A stretch of 64,000 nt of DNA, taken from positions 123,664-187,663 of the IMG/VR virus record IMGVR_UViG_3300023174_002543, one strand, 5' to 3'. Origin of the DNA: a virus. Shown in pieces: positions 47,509 to 54,936 of this stretch. The notes beneath the pieces are model-generated. The model was not told where the DNA came from. It did no database searches and saw nothing but the letters and a program-made list of their open reading frames with translations. A program made the translations under genes and the position numbers. How positions within the stretch are numbered: position 1 is the first letter of the stretch; each line of letters begins with the position of its first letter.

Positions 47509-47738
47509 CATATATTGTAGAACACAACGAATTTGAAAAAGAATTCGTATCACTTGACATGGCAATGGACTATGCTAAGACATTAGATGTGTTTGTTGTC
47601 ATTAAAGGTGACGATGGGTTAGAGATTGCAGGTAAGTTTGGTGTTGATAGCGTTGAGAACGGCAAAACACCCGATGGCATTGCATATACATGGAATAAAG
47701 AAAGTCGTATTGGTCGAGTACAGAAGGAGCGGTCATGA
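47505..47738 (+). CDS. hypothetical protein, 77 aa
   Basis: Start at the ATG overlapping the previous stop. VEHNEFEKEFVSLDMAMDYAKTLDVFVVIKGDDGLEIAGKFGVDSVENG; alpha/beta single domain. The 3' end overlaps the kinase start by 4 bases. Unknown function, coupled to the kinase. Confidence 0.8.
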   Translation: MTYIVEHNEFEKEFVSLDMAMDYAKTLDVFVVIKGDDGLEIAGKFGVDSVENGKTPDGIAYTWNKESRIGRVQKERS

Positions 47739-48208
47739 ACAAGTGTTATCAGTTAATAGGTGTGCCTGGTGCAGGTAAAAGTACTTGGTATAAAAATCAA
47801 GACTGGCTAGGCAAGGATAAAAAGGATCACAAGTATGTTTCTACTGACCAGCATGTTGAAGGATATGCTCAGGATCAAGGTAAGACCTACCGTGAAGTCT
47901 TTGAAGAATACATGCCTATTGCTATTAAGCAAATGATGGTCAATGTTAACATGGCTTCGGCAATGCGATTGGACATTGTTTGGGATCAAACTAGTACTAC
48001 ATTAAAAAGTCGTACTCGCAAGTTTAATGCTTTACCGGACTATGACCATGTTGCTGTTGTATTTTCTACGCCCGATTTAAAAGAATTAAAACGTAGATTA
48101 AACAGTCGTCCAGGTAAAGTTATTCCTTGGGAAGTAGTACAGGGTATGATTGACAATTGGGAAGAGCCTACCCTTGAAGAAGGCTTTAAAGAAATTTGGA
48201 GAGTATAA
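47735..48208 (+). CDS. P-loop polynucleotide kinase-like protein
   Basis: 157 aa. Walker A GVPGAGKST at residues 9-17; the STDQHVEGYA segment supplies the acidic Mg/substrate residue typical of T4 Pnkp-type and zeta-toxin-like kinases; RLDIVWDQTSTTLKSRTRK resembles the lid region. T4 Pnkp repairs cleaved tRNAs; this protein lacks the phosphatase half, which the neighbouring phosphatase or metallophosphoesterase might supply. Confidence 0.85.
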   Translation: MNKCYQLIGVPGAGKSTWYKNQDWLGKDKKDHKYVSTDQHVEGYAQDQGKTYREVFEEYMPIAIKQMMVNVNMASAMRLDIVWDQTSTTLKSRTRKFNALPDYDHVAVVFSTPDLKELKRRLNSRPGKVIPWEVVQGMIDNWEEPTLEEGFKEIWRV

Positions 48209-48789
48209 TGCCATCAGTATTTTTAGTTAGTGATACTCACTTTGGACATTTAGGTGTATGTAAATTTACACGTAACGATGGGGTGACAAAGTTACGCCCA
48301 TGGACTGATCCAGATGAAATGGATGAAGAAATGGTAAAGCGTTGGAACGAACGTGTGAAGCCTAGTGATAAAGTATATCACTTAGGTGATGTAGTCATCA
48401 ACCGCAAAGCATTAAAGATTATGCACCGCTTAAATGGTGACAAAGTTTTAATTCGTGGTAACCATGATATTTTCCGTGACACTGAATACCGTGAACACTT
48501 CCGTGAATTACGTGCTTATCATGTTATGAATGGAATGATATTAAGTCATATACCTATACACGAAGAAAGTTTAGGTAGATTTGGTGTTAACATTCATGGT
48601 CACCTACATGCCAATCGTGTAATGACAAGTAAGCATAAAGGTTCTACTCCTATAGTGGATGTTAGGTATCATTGCGTATGCGTAGAACAAACAGACTTTG
48701 CACCTATACTCTTTGAAGATGTTATCAAACGCATTGAAGAGGAAGGTGGTTCAATTGGGTTTAAGAGTGGTAATGGACCTACTATGTAG
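48208..48789 (+). CDS. calcineurin-type metallophosphoesterase
   Basis: 193 aa, ATG overlapping the kinase stop. All metal motifs are present: VSDTHFGH (residues 7-14), HLGDVV, RGNHDIF, MILSHIPIHEE and NIHGHLHAN. Phage members hydrolyse 2',3'-cyclic phosphate or 5' phosphate ends of RNA or small nucleotides. Adjacent to the polynucleotide kinase, so an RNA-end processing pair is plausible. Confidence 0.93.
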   Translation: MPSVFLVSDTHFGHLGVCKFTRNDGVTKLRPWTDPDEMDEEMVKRWNERVKPSDKVYHLGDVVINRKALKIMHRLNGDKVLIRGNHDIFRDTEYREHFRELRAYHVMNGMILSHIPIHEESLGRFGVNIHGHLHANRVMTSKHKGSTPIVDVRYHCVCVEQTDFAPILFEDVIKRIEEEGGSIGFKSGNGPTM

Positions 48790-48822
48790 TTCTAAAGTAT
48801 ATTATTATTCATATAAATGGGT

Positions 48823-48830
48823 ATAAATAT
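48823..48830 (+). promoter_or_regulatory. late-type motif TATAAATA with leader
   Basis: TATAAATA followed by ~20 nt holding AAGGGGGA Shine-Dalgarno and the ATG at 48850; unlike most others this transcript would keep a leader. Confidence 0.55.
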
Positions 48831-48849
48831 ATATCAAGGGGGATAAGTT

Positions 48850-49002
48850 ATGAAACAAAAGAAGTTAATTCGTAAAATGTATCAGGCTTGTTTTACTCAC
48901 GATGTAGAAAAGGAAAAGGCTCTTTATCTTAAAGAATTGCATAAAATCTTCAAGCACCGCGCAGAAGGCAAAACTTTTACACACAAATGGACAGTAGTCT
49001 AA
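48850..49002 (+). CDS. small basic hypothetical protein, 50 aa
   Basis: ATG behind AAGGGGGATAAG; Lys/His-rich helical peptide (LIRKMYQACFTHDVEKEKALYL). Followed by a terminator. Not recognised. Confidence 0.7.
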   Translation: MKQKKLIRKMYQACFTHDVEKEKALYLKELHKIFKHRAEGKTFTHKWTVV

Positions 49003-49004
49003 TA

Positions 49005-49032
49005 AAAAAGGGCTCTCAAGAGCCCTTTTTTT
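49005..49032 (+). terminator. rho-independent terminator
   Basis: AAAAAAGGGCTCT-CA-AGAGCCCTTTTTTT, works on both strands. Confidence 0.93.
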
Positions 49033-49077
49033 GTCTATTCAACCTTAACTATTGCTAATCAGTCATTATTAAAATAT

Positions 49078-49085
49078 AATAAATA
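49078..49085 (+). promoter_or_regulatory. late promoter motif AATAAATA, 4 nt before ATG
   Basis: AATAAATA, TCTA, ATG of the DD-peptidase gene; no Shine-Dalgarno. Confidence 0.6.
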
Positions 49086-49089
49086 TCTA

Positions 49090-49860
49090 ATGACTAAGTT
49101 TTTAATAACTCTATTATTCTTACCACTAAGTGTGTTTGCACACACAAATTCGGTAGTATATAACATAACAAATAACCAAATTGTTTCAGGATCATTAGAT
49201 AGTAGTGAGGTGTCTATTGCTAGTATTAGTAAATTGATGACCGTATATACTGTACTGAAACAAGAACAAGACCTTGACGAACGTTTAACAGTGGACAATA
49301 CAAAAACTCCTACTACAAGATTGAATAAAGGAATGAAACTAACTAGATTAGAACTAATTAATTTAGCACTAATATCTAGCGATAATAAGGCAGCAATTAC
49401 ATTATCACAAAATTTTCCCGGTGGTCAACCTCATTTCATTCGTACAATGAATCAAAATACTAGAGAATTGGGAATGAAACACACTGGTTTTGTAGAACCA
49501 ACTGGATTAAGTCCCATGAACTATTCAAGTATAGAGGATATAGTCAAACTTACCCAAGCTGTAAGTCAGTTTGATTTAGTACAAGAAGCCGCCAGGTCAA
49601 CTAAATCAGTAGCATTGCCCGCTAAGACTAAAAAGGGTAAGAAACCTGTAAAGGTCAGTGGCAGACCAACAAGTCACTATTTTGGTAAAGATGGTATAAT
49701 TACAATCAAAACGGGTTTTACTAATGCCGCAGGATTTTGTATTACTATGCTTGTGCAAGCAAATGACCAATTATATAATATAACGGTCCTAGGGGCAAAA
49801 TCTAAACAAGAACGTGAACGTATTATTAAGAAATCTTTGGATAAAATTTACAACGCATAA
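49090..49860 (+). CDS. D-alanyl-D-alanine carboxypeptidase (peptidase S11) with signal peptide
   Basis: 256 aa. N-terminal signal peptide (about 1-17, LITLLFLPLSVFA). Penicillin-binding-protein motifs: SISK at residues 45-48 (Ser nucleophile and Lys), SSDN (S-x-N) near 98, and KTGF near 213. PBP5/6-type enzymes trim pentapeptides in the periplasm. The C-terminal membrane anchor of bacterial PBP5 is missing, so the protein would be a free periplasmic enzyme. A phage copy could remodel the host wall before lysis, block superinfection or aid entry. Confidence 0.93.
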   Translation: MTKFLITLLFLPLSVFAHTNSVVYNITNNQIVSGSLDSSEVSIASISKLMTVYTVLKQEQDLDERLTVDNTKTPTTRLNKGMKLTRLELINLALISSDNKAAITLSQNFPGGQPHFIRTMNQNTRELGMKHTGFVEPTGLSPMNYSSIEDIVKLTQAVSQFDLVQEAARSTKSVALPAKTKKGKKPVKVSGRPTSHYFGKDGIITIKTGFTNAAGFCITMLVQANDQLYNITVLGAKSKQERERIIKKSLDKIYNA

Positions 49861-49882
49861 AATACTCATATTATAATTGTGG

Positions 49883-49890
49883 CATAAATA
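49883..49890 (+). promoter_or_regulatory. late promoter motif CATAAATA, 7 nt before ATG
   Basis: CATAAATA, GCATTAT, ATG of the GNAT-like gene. Confidence 0.5.
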
Positions 49891-49897
49891 GCATTAT

Positions 49898-50359
49898 ATG
49901 CTAACATTTATCAAAGAAATCGGAAACGCCTTATTAGACTTTATCAAAGATGATCCTGTACGTCCTGAGATCCCAACTGATTTTCGTGTTACTAACGGTA
50001 GAATGGTGGCAGCACTAGTAGATGAAGAACAGCCCGAAGCTATGGTATGTGTTAGTTTTCACGACTTTGTTCCAGAAGATGTTAAAGATTTAAACACTAC
50101 CGCAGTTGTACCTACTACCGCAGTATTCTATACTATTTGGAGTTATAAAGCAGGTAAGGGTAAAGAGTTACTTATTCAAGCAGTAAGAGAAATACAAAAG
50201 ACTCATCCAAGCGTAACTCGTTTTGTAACATTAAGTCCTAAGACTGAAGTGGCAAGACGATTCCATCTACGTAATGGTGCTATCGTTTTCCGTGAAAACA
50301 TAGACACTACTAATTACGAATATATCAAACCAACTGAAGTACTTGACACAACTAAATAG
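49898..50359 (+). CDS. GNAT-like acyltransferase, 153 aa
   Basis: Strands and helix in GNAT order: AMVCVSFHDF, TAVFYTIWSYKAGKGKELLIQAVREI (K-A-G-K-G-K in the acetyl-CoA loop), THPSVTRFVTLSPKT and ARRFHLRNGAIVF (the typical FY..GF region). N-terminal amphipathic helix. Substrate unknown. Confidence 0.7.
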   Translation: MLTFIKEIGNALLDFIKDDPVRPEIPTDFRVTNGRMVAALVDEEQPEAMVCVSFHDFVPEDVKDLNTTAVVPTTAVFYTIWSYKAGKGKELLIQAVREIQKTHPSVTRFVTLSPKTEVARRFHLRNGAIVFRENIDTTNYEYIKPTEVLDTTK

Positions 50360-50362
50360 TTT

Positions 50363-50803
50363 GTGAACATATATTTCTATTATAAAAATAATAAACCTTG
50401 TACTAGGCGTGAAGATATAATTTCACGATTGACCAATGCCATATCAAAAATAATAGATTTGCCTGATAGCTTAGAAGTTTGCATCTATCCTCTAGGTAAA
50501 AACGTATACGGCGGTATAGACAAGTACTACACAAACCGACTAGCACTTAACTACGATTTAGATTATAATTCTATTCCCCTCATCCTCACGCACGAATTAA
50601 TTCACGTAAGCCAAAAGCATACAAAAATGCTTGAAATAAAAAACAATGGACACTACTATTGGTATGGGATCCCCTATACTAAGGTACTTCCTGAGGAAAT
50701 GTCGTATGAAGAATATAGAAATTTACCATGGGAACTAGATGTACAACGTAGAGAAACAAAAGTACTACAAATGGCATTAGAGTTAGCAGTGTCAAAAACT
50801 TGA
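50363..50803 (+). CDS. HExxH zinc metallopeptidase-like protein, 146 aa, GTG start
   Basis: LILTHELIHVSQKH contains HELIH, the gluzincin/metzincin zinc site (His-Glu-x-x-His) at about residues 76-80; PWELDVQRRE further down can give the third ligand Glu. Small single-domain peptidase. No signal peptide. Starts 3 bases after the previous stop. Confidence 0.75.
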   Translation: MNIYFYYKNNKPCTRREDIISRLTNAISKIIDLPDSLEVCIYPLGKNVYGGIDKYYTNRLALNYDLDYNSIPLILTHELIHVSQKHTKMLEIKNNGHYYWYGIPYTKVLPEEMSYEEYRNLPWELDVQRRETKVLQMALELAVSKT

Positions 50804-50828
50804 CAATAAATCGTTTCGGGTATAAAAT
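50800..50828 (+). promoter_or_regulatory. early promoter TTGACA-17-TAAAAT
   Basis: TTGACAATAAATCG block with spacer ending TTTCGGGTA. Overlaps the end of the metallopeptidase gene. Confidence 0.85.
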
Positions 50829-50857
50829 AGCATTTCAATCACATGAAAGGGCCAGTT

Positions 50858-51076
50858 ATGTCTTACGATATTGATATGTTTGTGAACACTAACAAAGCAT
50901 ACATCACTTTTGAGGACCAGTCAGACGAGGACCAGTGTCAATCTCAATTTGAGAAACTTATCAACTTTGATAAAGTTAATACAGAAGCATACCCTGTGCT
51001 TGTCTATGAAATGAATACTAAAGCAGTAGCTTGGTATGACATTGAAATGTTCACCGGGTTTGCAAAAGTAAACTAA
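50858..51076 (+). CDS. hypothetical protein, 72 aa
   Basis: Start at the ATG following GAAAGGGCC. Acidic, mixed fold (DIDMFVNTNKAYITFEDQSDEDQ). First of the chain of small early genes, each with its own promoter. Not recognised. Confidence 0.8.
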   Translation: MSYDIDMFVNTNKAYITFEDQSDEDQCQSQFEKLINFDKVNTEAYPVLVYEMNTKAVAWYDIEMFTGFAKVN

Positions 51077-51096
51077 AAGTATTATATACTCAAAAC

Positions 51097-51125
51097 TTGA
51101 CAATAAATCACATTGGGTATACAAT
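51097..51125 (+). promoter_or_regulatory. early promoter TTGACA-17-TACAAT
   Basis: TTGACAATAAATCACATTGGGTA family member; strong AAAGGAG follows near 51145. Confidence 0.9.
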
Positions 51126-51155
51126 GCATTTATCAATTCACTAAAGGAGCTATTC

Positions 51156-51479
51156 ATGTTTGAAAAAGAAACTGAACACAAATCTGCCGGCAAATTTGCT
51201 TGGTTCGCTGAACGTGATGCACGTATGCGTAGTGCAGTAAATAGTTCTCTTTTTTCTGATAGTCAAAAACTCAGGGCCGAACGAGTCAAATTGGCCCTTG
51301 AAATTGTATATAATGCTGATAAATTTTATATTGAATTTCGTAAGAAATTTATTAGTGTTAAAGTACAAAATCCTAGGGTCAAAGATAGTAAGACATTGGC
51401 CCTGCTTGAACAAGACTACAAGAGTGAAGGTTACACAAAAGTATTAACCAAGCAGGGTTTTACATACAGAATTTCTTAA
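51156..51479 (+). CDS. hypothetical protein, 107 aa
   Basis: ATG behind AAAGGAGCT. Basic, helical (KFAWFAERDARMRSAVNSSLF, RAERVKLALEIVYNADKFY). Basic charge would allow nucleic-acid binding. Not recognised. Confidence 0.8.
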   Translation: MFEKETEHKSAGKFAWFAERDARMRSAVNSSLFSDSQKLRAERVKLALEIVYNADKFYIEFRKKFISVKVQNPRVKDSKTLALLEQDYKSEGYTKVLTKQGFTYRIS

Positions 51480-51482
51480 TAA

Positions 51483-51557
51483 AAATGAATACTTATGTAT
51501 TCATTTGTATGTCAGGTGCTCTAGGACCAATTCTATAGTTGGCCTCGAACTCTGACA
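51483..51557 (+). terminator. hairpin pair after the 107-aa gene
   Basis: Perfect 10-bp hairpin AAATGAATAC-TTAT-GTATTCATTT (51483-51506), then TGTCAG/CTGACA (51510-51557) enclosing CCAA/TTGG. Works as a transcription end or a small stable RNA. Confidence 0.5.
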
Positions 51558-51580
51558 CACAAACAAAGAAAATCTACAGG

Positions 51581-51609
51581 TTGACAATAAATCGGATTGG
51601 GTATATAAT
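51581..51609 (+). promoter_or_regulatory. early promoter TTGACA-17-TATAAT
   Basis: TTGACAATAAATCGGATTGGGTA then TATAAT. The GIY-YIG gene ATG is only 7 bases after the -10 box, so its mRNA would be leaderless. Confidence 0.93.
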
Positions 51610-51615
51610 ACATCT

Positions 51616-51954
51616 ATGAATTCGAAAATTACCCGCAAACGTAGAACAGACCGCAATCAAGTGATATACTTTATTCAAGATAAAGTAACACTTGAGTACT
51701 ACATTGGTTTGACTGCTGTTTGCTTTGCAGGTAATGTTCGTAAGACATTGACACGCCGTATGCAAAAACACATGCAACGTGCCTTGACTGAGAACAAAAA
51801 TTGGGGTTTGTCACGTGCCTTGCGTGAACGTGGTGCTGATAGTTTTGTATTTGGGGTTATTGAGGTTGTGCGTGGTAAGCGTCCTGCTCATGCCCGCGAG
51901 ACAGAATTAATTAACACATTGCGTCCAGCATTAAACACATTTGGAGTAAAATGA
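51616..51954 (+). CDS. GIY-YIG endonuclease
   Basis: 112 aa, one compact domain. VIYFIQDKVTLEYYIGLT gives the two strands with the GIY- and YIG-like tripeptides; RMQKHMQRAL and NWGLSRALRERGADSFVFGVIEVV are the following helices with conserved Arg and aromatic; RETELINTLRPALN holds the catalytic Glu. No DNA-binding extension, like phage Seg-type or repair-type nucleases. Confidence 0.88.
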   Translation: MNSKITRKRRTDRNQVIYFIQDKVTLEYYIGLTAVCFAGNVRKTLTRRMQKHMQRALTENKNWGLSRALRERGADSFVFGVIEVVRGKRPAHARETELINTLRPALNTFGVK

Positions 51955-52127
51955 TGAACAAACGAATTGAACAAGGTAAAGAACCTTCAACCAAGGATGT
52001 TGAAAAGCGTATGAAAGAAACGAACAACAAAAGTTTCTATCAAGTCCGTGAAAAAATGCGGAATGAAGAATATGGACCCTTGCCCCCTGGATATTCATCT
52101 TGGGGAATGTATTGGAAATCGCAATGA
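51954..52127 (+). CDS. small hypothetical protein, 57 aa
   Basis: ATG at or just before the GIY-YIG stop. Charged helix then Pro/Tyr/Trp-rich end (GPLPPGYSSWGMYWKSQ). The stop overlaps the next start. Not recognised. Confidence 0.65.
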   Translation: MNKRIEQGKEPSTKDVEKRMKETNNKSFYQVREKMRNEEYGPLPPGYSSWGMYWKSQ

Positions 52128-52324
52128 ACGAACGAATTAAAGAACTTATGGAGCAGGCTGGGCTATACGATTTCGTTATTGAGTCAATGGGCATTGATGA
52201 AGAAATGGAAAAGTTCGCCGATTCGCTTGTATGGGAATGTATGAAAATCTGTGAAGATGTTATGAAAAAAGATAATTCTGCACTTGGCTGTTGGAGTGAA
52301 ATCAAAAGAACATTTCGGAGTTGA
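52124..52324 (+). CDS. small acidic helical protein, 66 aa
   Basis: Starts at the ATGA overlap with the previous gene. All helical (NERIKELMEQAGLYDFVIESMGIDEEMEKFADSLVWECMKI). A similar plan (ERFAELVVKECMQ) is seen in the gene at 52557, suggesting one small-protein family present twice. Confidence 0.75.
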   Translation: MNERIKELMEQAGLYDFVIESMGIDEEMEKFADSLVWECMKICEDVMKKDNSALGCWSEIKRTFRS

Positions 52325-52327
52325 AGA

Positions 52328-52555
52328 ATGAAATTAAACGATATCATACAATGGACCGGTGCAGTATTCATTATTGCAGGACACGTGTGTAATGCAATTG
52401 GTCCTAGTGTTTATCCCTACAATATTGTAGCATTCACATTAGGCACTATCATGTTTATGGCATGGACTATCCGTGTAAAGAATCGTCCTCAACTAATCGT
52501 AAACATTGTGGCAATTGTCACTTGTTTAATAGGTTTAATTAACGCATGGAAATAA
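52328..52555 (+). CDS. three-TM small membrane protein
   Basis: 75 aa. TM helices at about 8-26, 32-48 and 53-72 (IIQWTGAVFIIAGHVCNAIG, NIVAFTLGTIMFMAWTI, LIVNIVAIVTCLIGLINAW). The size and N..P..YN pattern recall half-transporter (SemiSWEET/PQ-loop) proteins, but this is tentative. Confidence 0.75.
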   Translation: MKLNDIIQWTGAVFIIAGHVCNAIGPSVYPYNIVAFTLGTIMFMAWTIRVKNRPQLIVNIVAIVTCLIGLINAWK

Positions 52556-52556
52556 T

Positions 52557-52772
52557 ATGAATACACTATTAATCAATAAATTGAAATCCCAATGTATCGT
52601 CCGTGAACAACGCGGTACTACTGCATTTAACAGTTACATGGTAGACCGTTTTGATACAGAAAGGTTCGCTGAGTTGGTTGTTAAGGAGTGTATGCAAACG
52701 CTAATTGACAACGGATATGATGATGCGTATGATTGTTTAAATAAAGAAGTATTAAATGAGAAACACAATTGA
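52557..52772 (+). CDS. hypothetical protein, 71 aa
   Basis: Starts one base after the previous stop. RFDTERFAELVVKECMQTLIDNGYDDAYDCLN: same F.E.VV.EC helix found in the 52124 gene. Not recognised. Confidence 0.75.
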   Translation: MNTLLINKLKSQCIVREQRGTTAFNSYMVDRFDTERFAELVVKECMQTLIDNGYDDAYDCLNKEVLNEKHN

Positions 52773-52896
52773 TATTGTGGTGTATGTTTGTATGTTTATC
52801 GCTTTATACCACAATTTGACTAGCATACCACATCCACAACCTGTTAGAGAAATCAGGGGTTTGTTAGAAAAGTTTCAGTATGAATTACCAAATTAA
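52756..52896 (+). CDS. 46-aa membrane-anchored peptide
   Basis: ATG inside the end of the previous gene. Hydrophobic N-terminal helix (IDIVVYVCMFIALYHNL), then a polar tail. Not recognised. Confidence 0.55.
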   Translation: MRNTIDIVVYVCMFIALYHNLTSIPHPQPVREIRGLLEKFQYELPN

Positions 52897-52910
52897 GATA
52901 GGACAAAGAT

Positions 52911-53108
52911 ATGTATGAATTGATTTTTACAATGTTAATTATTACTAAAACAGGACTGCCTGGATTTAACATAGAACAGGTTTCTAGGTTCCAGACAATA
53001 GAAGAATGCGAAAAGGCTAAGGGGTCTATGCAGTCCTATATTGATAAATTAGTAAGTGAGGGGAAAGTATTCCCCGGCATATTTGATTGTAGAAGGATTG
53101 CAAGATGA
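52911..53108 (+). CDS. hypothetical protein with hydrophobic N-terminus, 65 aa
   Basis: ATG after AGGACAAAG. MYELIFTMLIITKTG looks like a weak signal segment; RFQTIEECEKAKGSM and two Cys toward the end suggest a small periplasmic or disulfide protein. Overlaps next ORF. Confidence 0.65.
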   Translation: MYELIFTMLIITKTGLPGFNIEQVSRFQTIEECEKAKGSMQSYIDKLVSEGKVFPGIFDCRRIAR

Positions 53109-53212
53109 ATGAATTTGAAAAAATAGTTGATAATCCATTTACCTATATTGTGGCATGCTTGATAATAAGTTTGTTCGGATTTAGTTTAGGATTATTGATA
53201 GGATTAGTATGA
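53105..53212 (+). CDS. 35-aa single-TM peptide
   Basis: ATGA overlap with the previous gene; TM helix TYIVACLIISLFGFSLGLLIGLV; stop overlaps the following ATG. Couples the translation of its neighbours. Confidence 0.6.
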   Translation: MNEFEKIVDNPFTYIVACLIISLFGFSLGLLIGLV

Positions 53213-53457
53213 CTGACAAAAAATTAAAAGTTATATTTGCTCCTGGAGCCTTTGATAATTTTGATGGAACTCAGGAAGAATTAGATGAACTAATGGCGGA
53301 GATTACTGGACTAGTAGAGTCCGGTGAAATCAATGAAAAATCTAGGTTGTTAACTGAGGAAGACTTTGAAGAAATGGACGATGAGACATTAGAATTACTT
53401 GCCAAACAATTAGGTATGGTAGAAGATGATGAATCTCCTGATAGGAAATTACACTAA
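53209..53457 (+). CDS. very acidic hypothetical protein, 82 aa
   Basis: ATGA overlap. FAPGAFDNFDGTQEELDELMAEITGLVESGE with a strongly negative C-terminus (LTEEDFEEMDDETLELL). A DNA-mimic or chaperone-like role is conceivable but not shown. Confidence 0.78.
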   Translation: MTDKKLKVIFAPGAFDNFDGTQEELDELMAEITGLVESGEINEKSRLLTEEDFEEMDDETLELLAKQLGMVEDDESPDRKLH

Positions 53458-53729
53458 TGATTAACATCAATTTTAAAATTGACAATCCTTTTATAGATAG
53501 GTTTGCTAACCTATTCAATCATAATGGCATGTTAACCAAATACAAAGCATGGGAGTTTGAAGTGTTAAAGGTTAACTGTATAGTTAATTTTTCATTAAGT
53601 CTTACGACAAAGACAGACCATGCTGGATTACAACTTGAATTTGGTTTGCTAGGGTATGAATTGTGTTTTATAGTGTACGATACCCGGCACTGGGATTATG
53701 ACAAGAATACTTGGCAAATATGTAACTAA
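53457..53729 (+). CDS. hypothetical protein, 90 aa
   Basis: TAATG overlap with the acidic gene. FKIDNPFIDRFANLF.HNGMLTKYKAWEFEVLK, then GLLGYELCFIVYDTRHWDYD. This pattern recurs in T4-like marine phages as a conserved unknown. Confidence 0.8.
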   Translation: MININFKIDNPFIDRFANLFNHNGMLTKYKAWEFEVLKVNCIVNFSLSLTTKTDHAGLQLEFGLLGYELCFIVYDTRHWDYDKNTWQICN

Positions 53730-53780
53730 AAAGTATTACCTTTTTGTTGCATAAAAACAACAGGCCTATAAGGCCTATAT

Positions 53781-53809
53781 TTGACAATAAATCACTTTGG
53801 GTATATAAT
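53781..53809 (+). promoter_or_regulatory. early promoter TTGACA-17-TATAAT (repeat copy 1)
   Basis: Shares at least 49 identical bases with the promoter at 59125, extending past the -10 to the Shine-Dalgarno. Preceded by AACAACAGGCCTATAAGGCCT hairpin material. Confidence 0.95.
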
Positions 53810-53841
53810 AGAGTCTTATTCAGTTGATTCAAGGAGTTTTT

Positions 53842-54075
53842 ATGTCAGCAACGATTCAATTTCCGTATTATAGTATGTATACTGATGTAGGCAATACTGC
53901 AATTCATGCTATTGTACTTACCGCTAAAAGTGCAAAATTGTCTTGGGTTCAAACTTACAAGGCTTTGAGTGAATTGGCAAAAAGTGATCCTGACATGTTT
54001 GGTGAGGCAATGGATACAATGGTTCGTGAAATGGTTTATGATGCAATTGGTTCTAGCGAAAACTTTTATCTGTAA
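53842..54075 (+). CDS. hypothetical protein, 77 aa
   Basis: ATG behind CAAGGAGTTTTT. Helical after a beta N-terminus (LTAKSAKLSWVQTYKALSELAKSDPDMFGEAM). Not recognised. Confidence 0.8.
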   Translation: MSATIQFPYYSMYTDVGNTAIHAIVLTAKSAKLSWVQTYKALSELAKSDPDMFGEAMDTMVREMVYDAIGSSENFYL

Positions 54076-54089
54076 TTAAAGGAAACAAA

Positions 54090-54356
54090 ATGAAAGCACT
54101 TCAAAAATACATCGACCAAAAAAATGCATGGAATGCAATTTTCAAAGGTACTCAATATGAGATTAAGAGTGCCGAAGGTCGCAAACGTATTGCACAAAGT
54201 ATTGATGCCGAACTGAGTCCGGAGAATTTGACCTGTGACGGTGAACTTCCTCGTAGTCAAGTACAAGCCCGTTATCGTGCGTTGACTTCCGCGGCTAAGG
54301 ATCTAATCAAATTGGATCCTAGTGTTGCACAATATATGTATGAATTTTCGGAGTAA
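54090..54356 (+). CDS. hypothetical protein, 88 aa
   Basis: ATG behind AAAGGAAAC. Basic helical N-terminus, then SQVQARYRALTSAAKDLIKLDPSVAQYMYEFSE. The two genes of this promoter unit share the phrase LAKSDP/LIKLDP near the end, so they may be old paralogues. Confidence 0.78.
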   Translation: MKALQKYIDQKNAWNAIFKGTQYEIKSAEGRKRIAQSIDAELSPENLTCDGELPRSQVQARYRALTSAAKDLIKLDPSVAQYMYEFSE

Positions 54357-54361
54357 TAATC

Positions 54362-54577
54362 ATGGAAAAAATTGCTATTATGATTGGGGCAATTGTCATT
54401 GCTATTGCAGGACTATTGTTACTTAGTTTCTTACTAAGTTGGCCGGTGTACATGCTTTGGAATGGTTGTTTGGTCGGAGCCGTTGCAGGAGTTAATGAAG
54501 TGTCCTGGCTGCAGGCTTGGGGAATTACGGTGTTGTTTGGATTTTTGTTTAAAACTACAGTGAGTAATTCAAAATGA
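54362..54577 (+). CDS. two-TM membrane protein, 71 aa
   Basis: KIAIMIGAIVIAIAGLLLLSFLLSWPVYMLW (TM1), then VSWLQAWGITVLFGFLFKT (TM2). Similar short proteins with SWPVYMLWN.C and W.QAWGI..L are common in phages of marine T4 type; function unknown. Confidence 0.75.
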   Translation: MEKIAIMIGAIVIAIAGLLLLSFLLSWPVYMLWNGCLVGAVAGVNEVSWLQAWGITVLFGFLFKTTVSNSK

Positions 54578-54744
54578 CCAATGCAGAGAAAATGAAATTG
54601 GCAATTGAAAAATTAGAAGAAGCCAGAGAACTAATGGCTGATGCATTTGATGATGAAGATTTTTTACAGAATCATGTTATTTTCATTGATACTATGATTG
54701 ACGAAATAGGTTACTATATGGGTGAGGAGTTAGAAAATGAGTAA
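54574..54744 (+). CDS. small acidic helical protein, 56 aa
   Basis: ATGA overlap. KMKLAIEKLEEARELMADAFDDEDF; helical hairpin. Not recognised. Confidence 0.65.
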   Translation: MTNAEKMKLAIEKLEEARELMADAFDDEDFLQNHVIFIDTMIDEIGYYMGEELENE

Positions 54745-54910
54745 AATGGCTGATTTGATGTTGGATGTTGAAATGATGATTGAACAGGGAACCCACCCTA
54801 CTTTAATCGCTCAACGGCTTAATATACCTATTACTTGGGTGTATGATACACTTGAACAAATGGAACCAAATGAAGAAGAACTAAGTCCCTTTTCAACAAT
54901 AAATTCATAA
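54737..54910 (+). CDS. small HTH-like protein, 57 aa
   Basis: Overlaps previous gene by 8 bases. IEQGTHPTLIAQRLNIPITWVYDTLEQM has helix-turn-helix spacing, so a DNA-binding regulator is possible. Followed by a terminator. Confidence 0.6.
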   Translation: MSKMADLMLDVEMMIEQGTHPTLIAQRLNIPITWVYDTLEQMEPNEEELSPFSTINS

Positions 54911-54913
54911 ACA

Positions 54914-54936
54914 GGGCACTTCGGTGCTCTTTTTTA
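54914..54936 (+). terminator. rho-independent terminator, UUCG loop
   Basis: GGGCAC-TTCG-GTGCTC then TTTTTTA. Typical stable tetraloop terminator. Confidence 0.92.
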
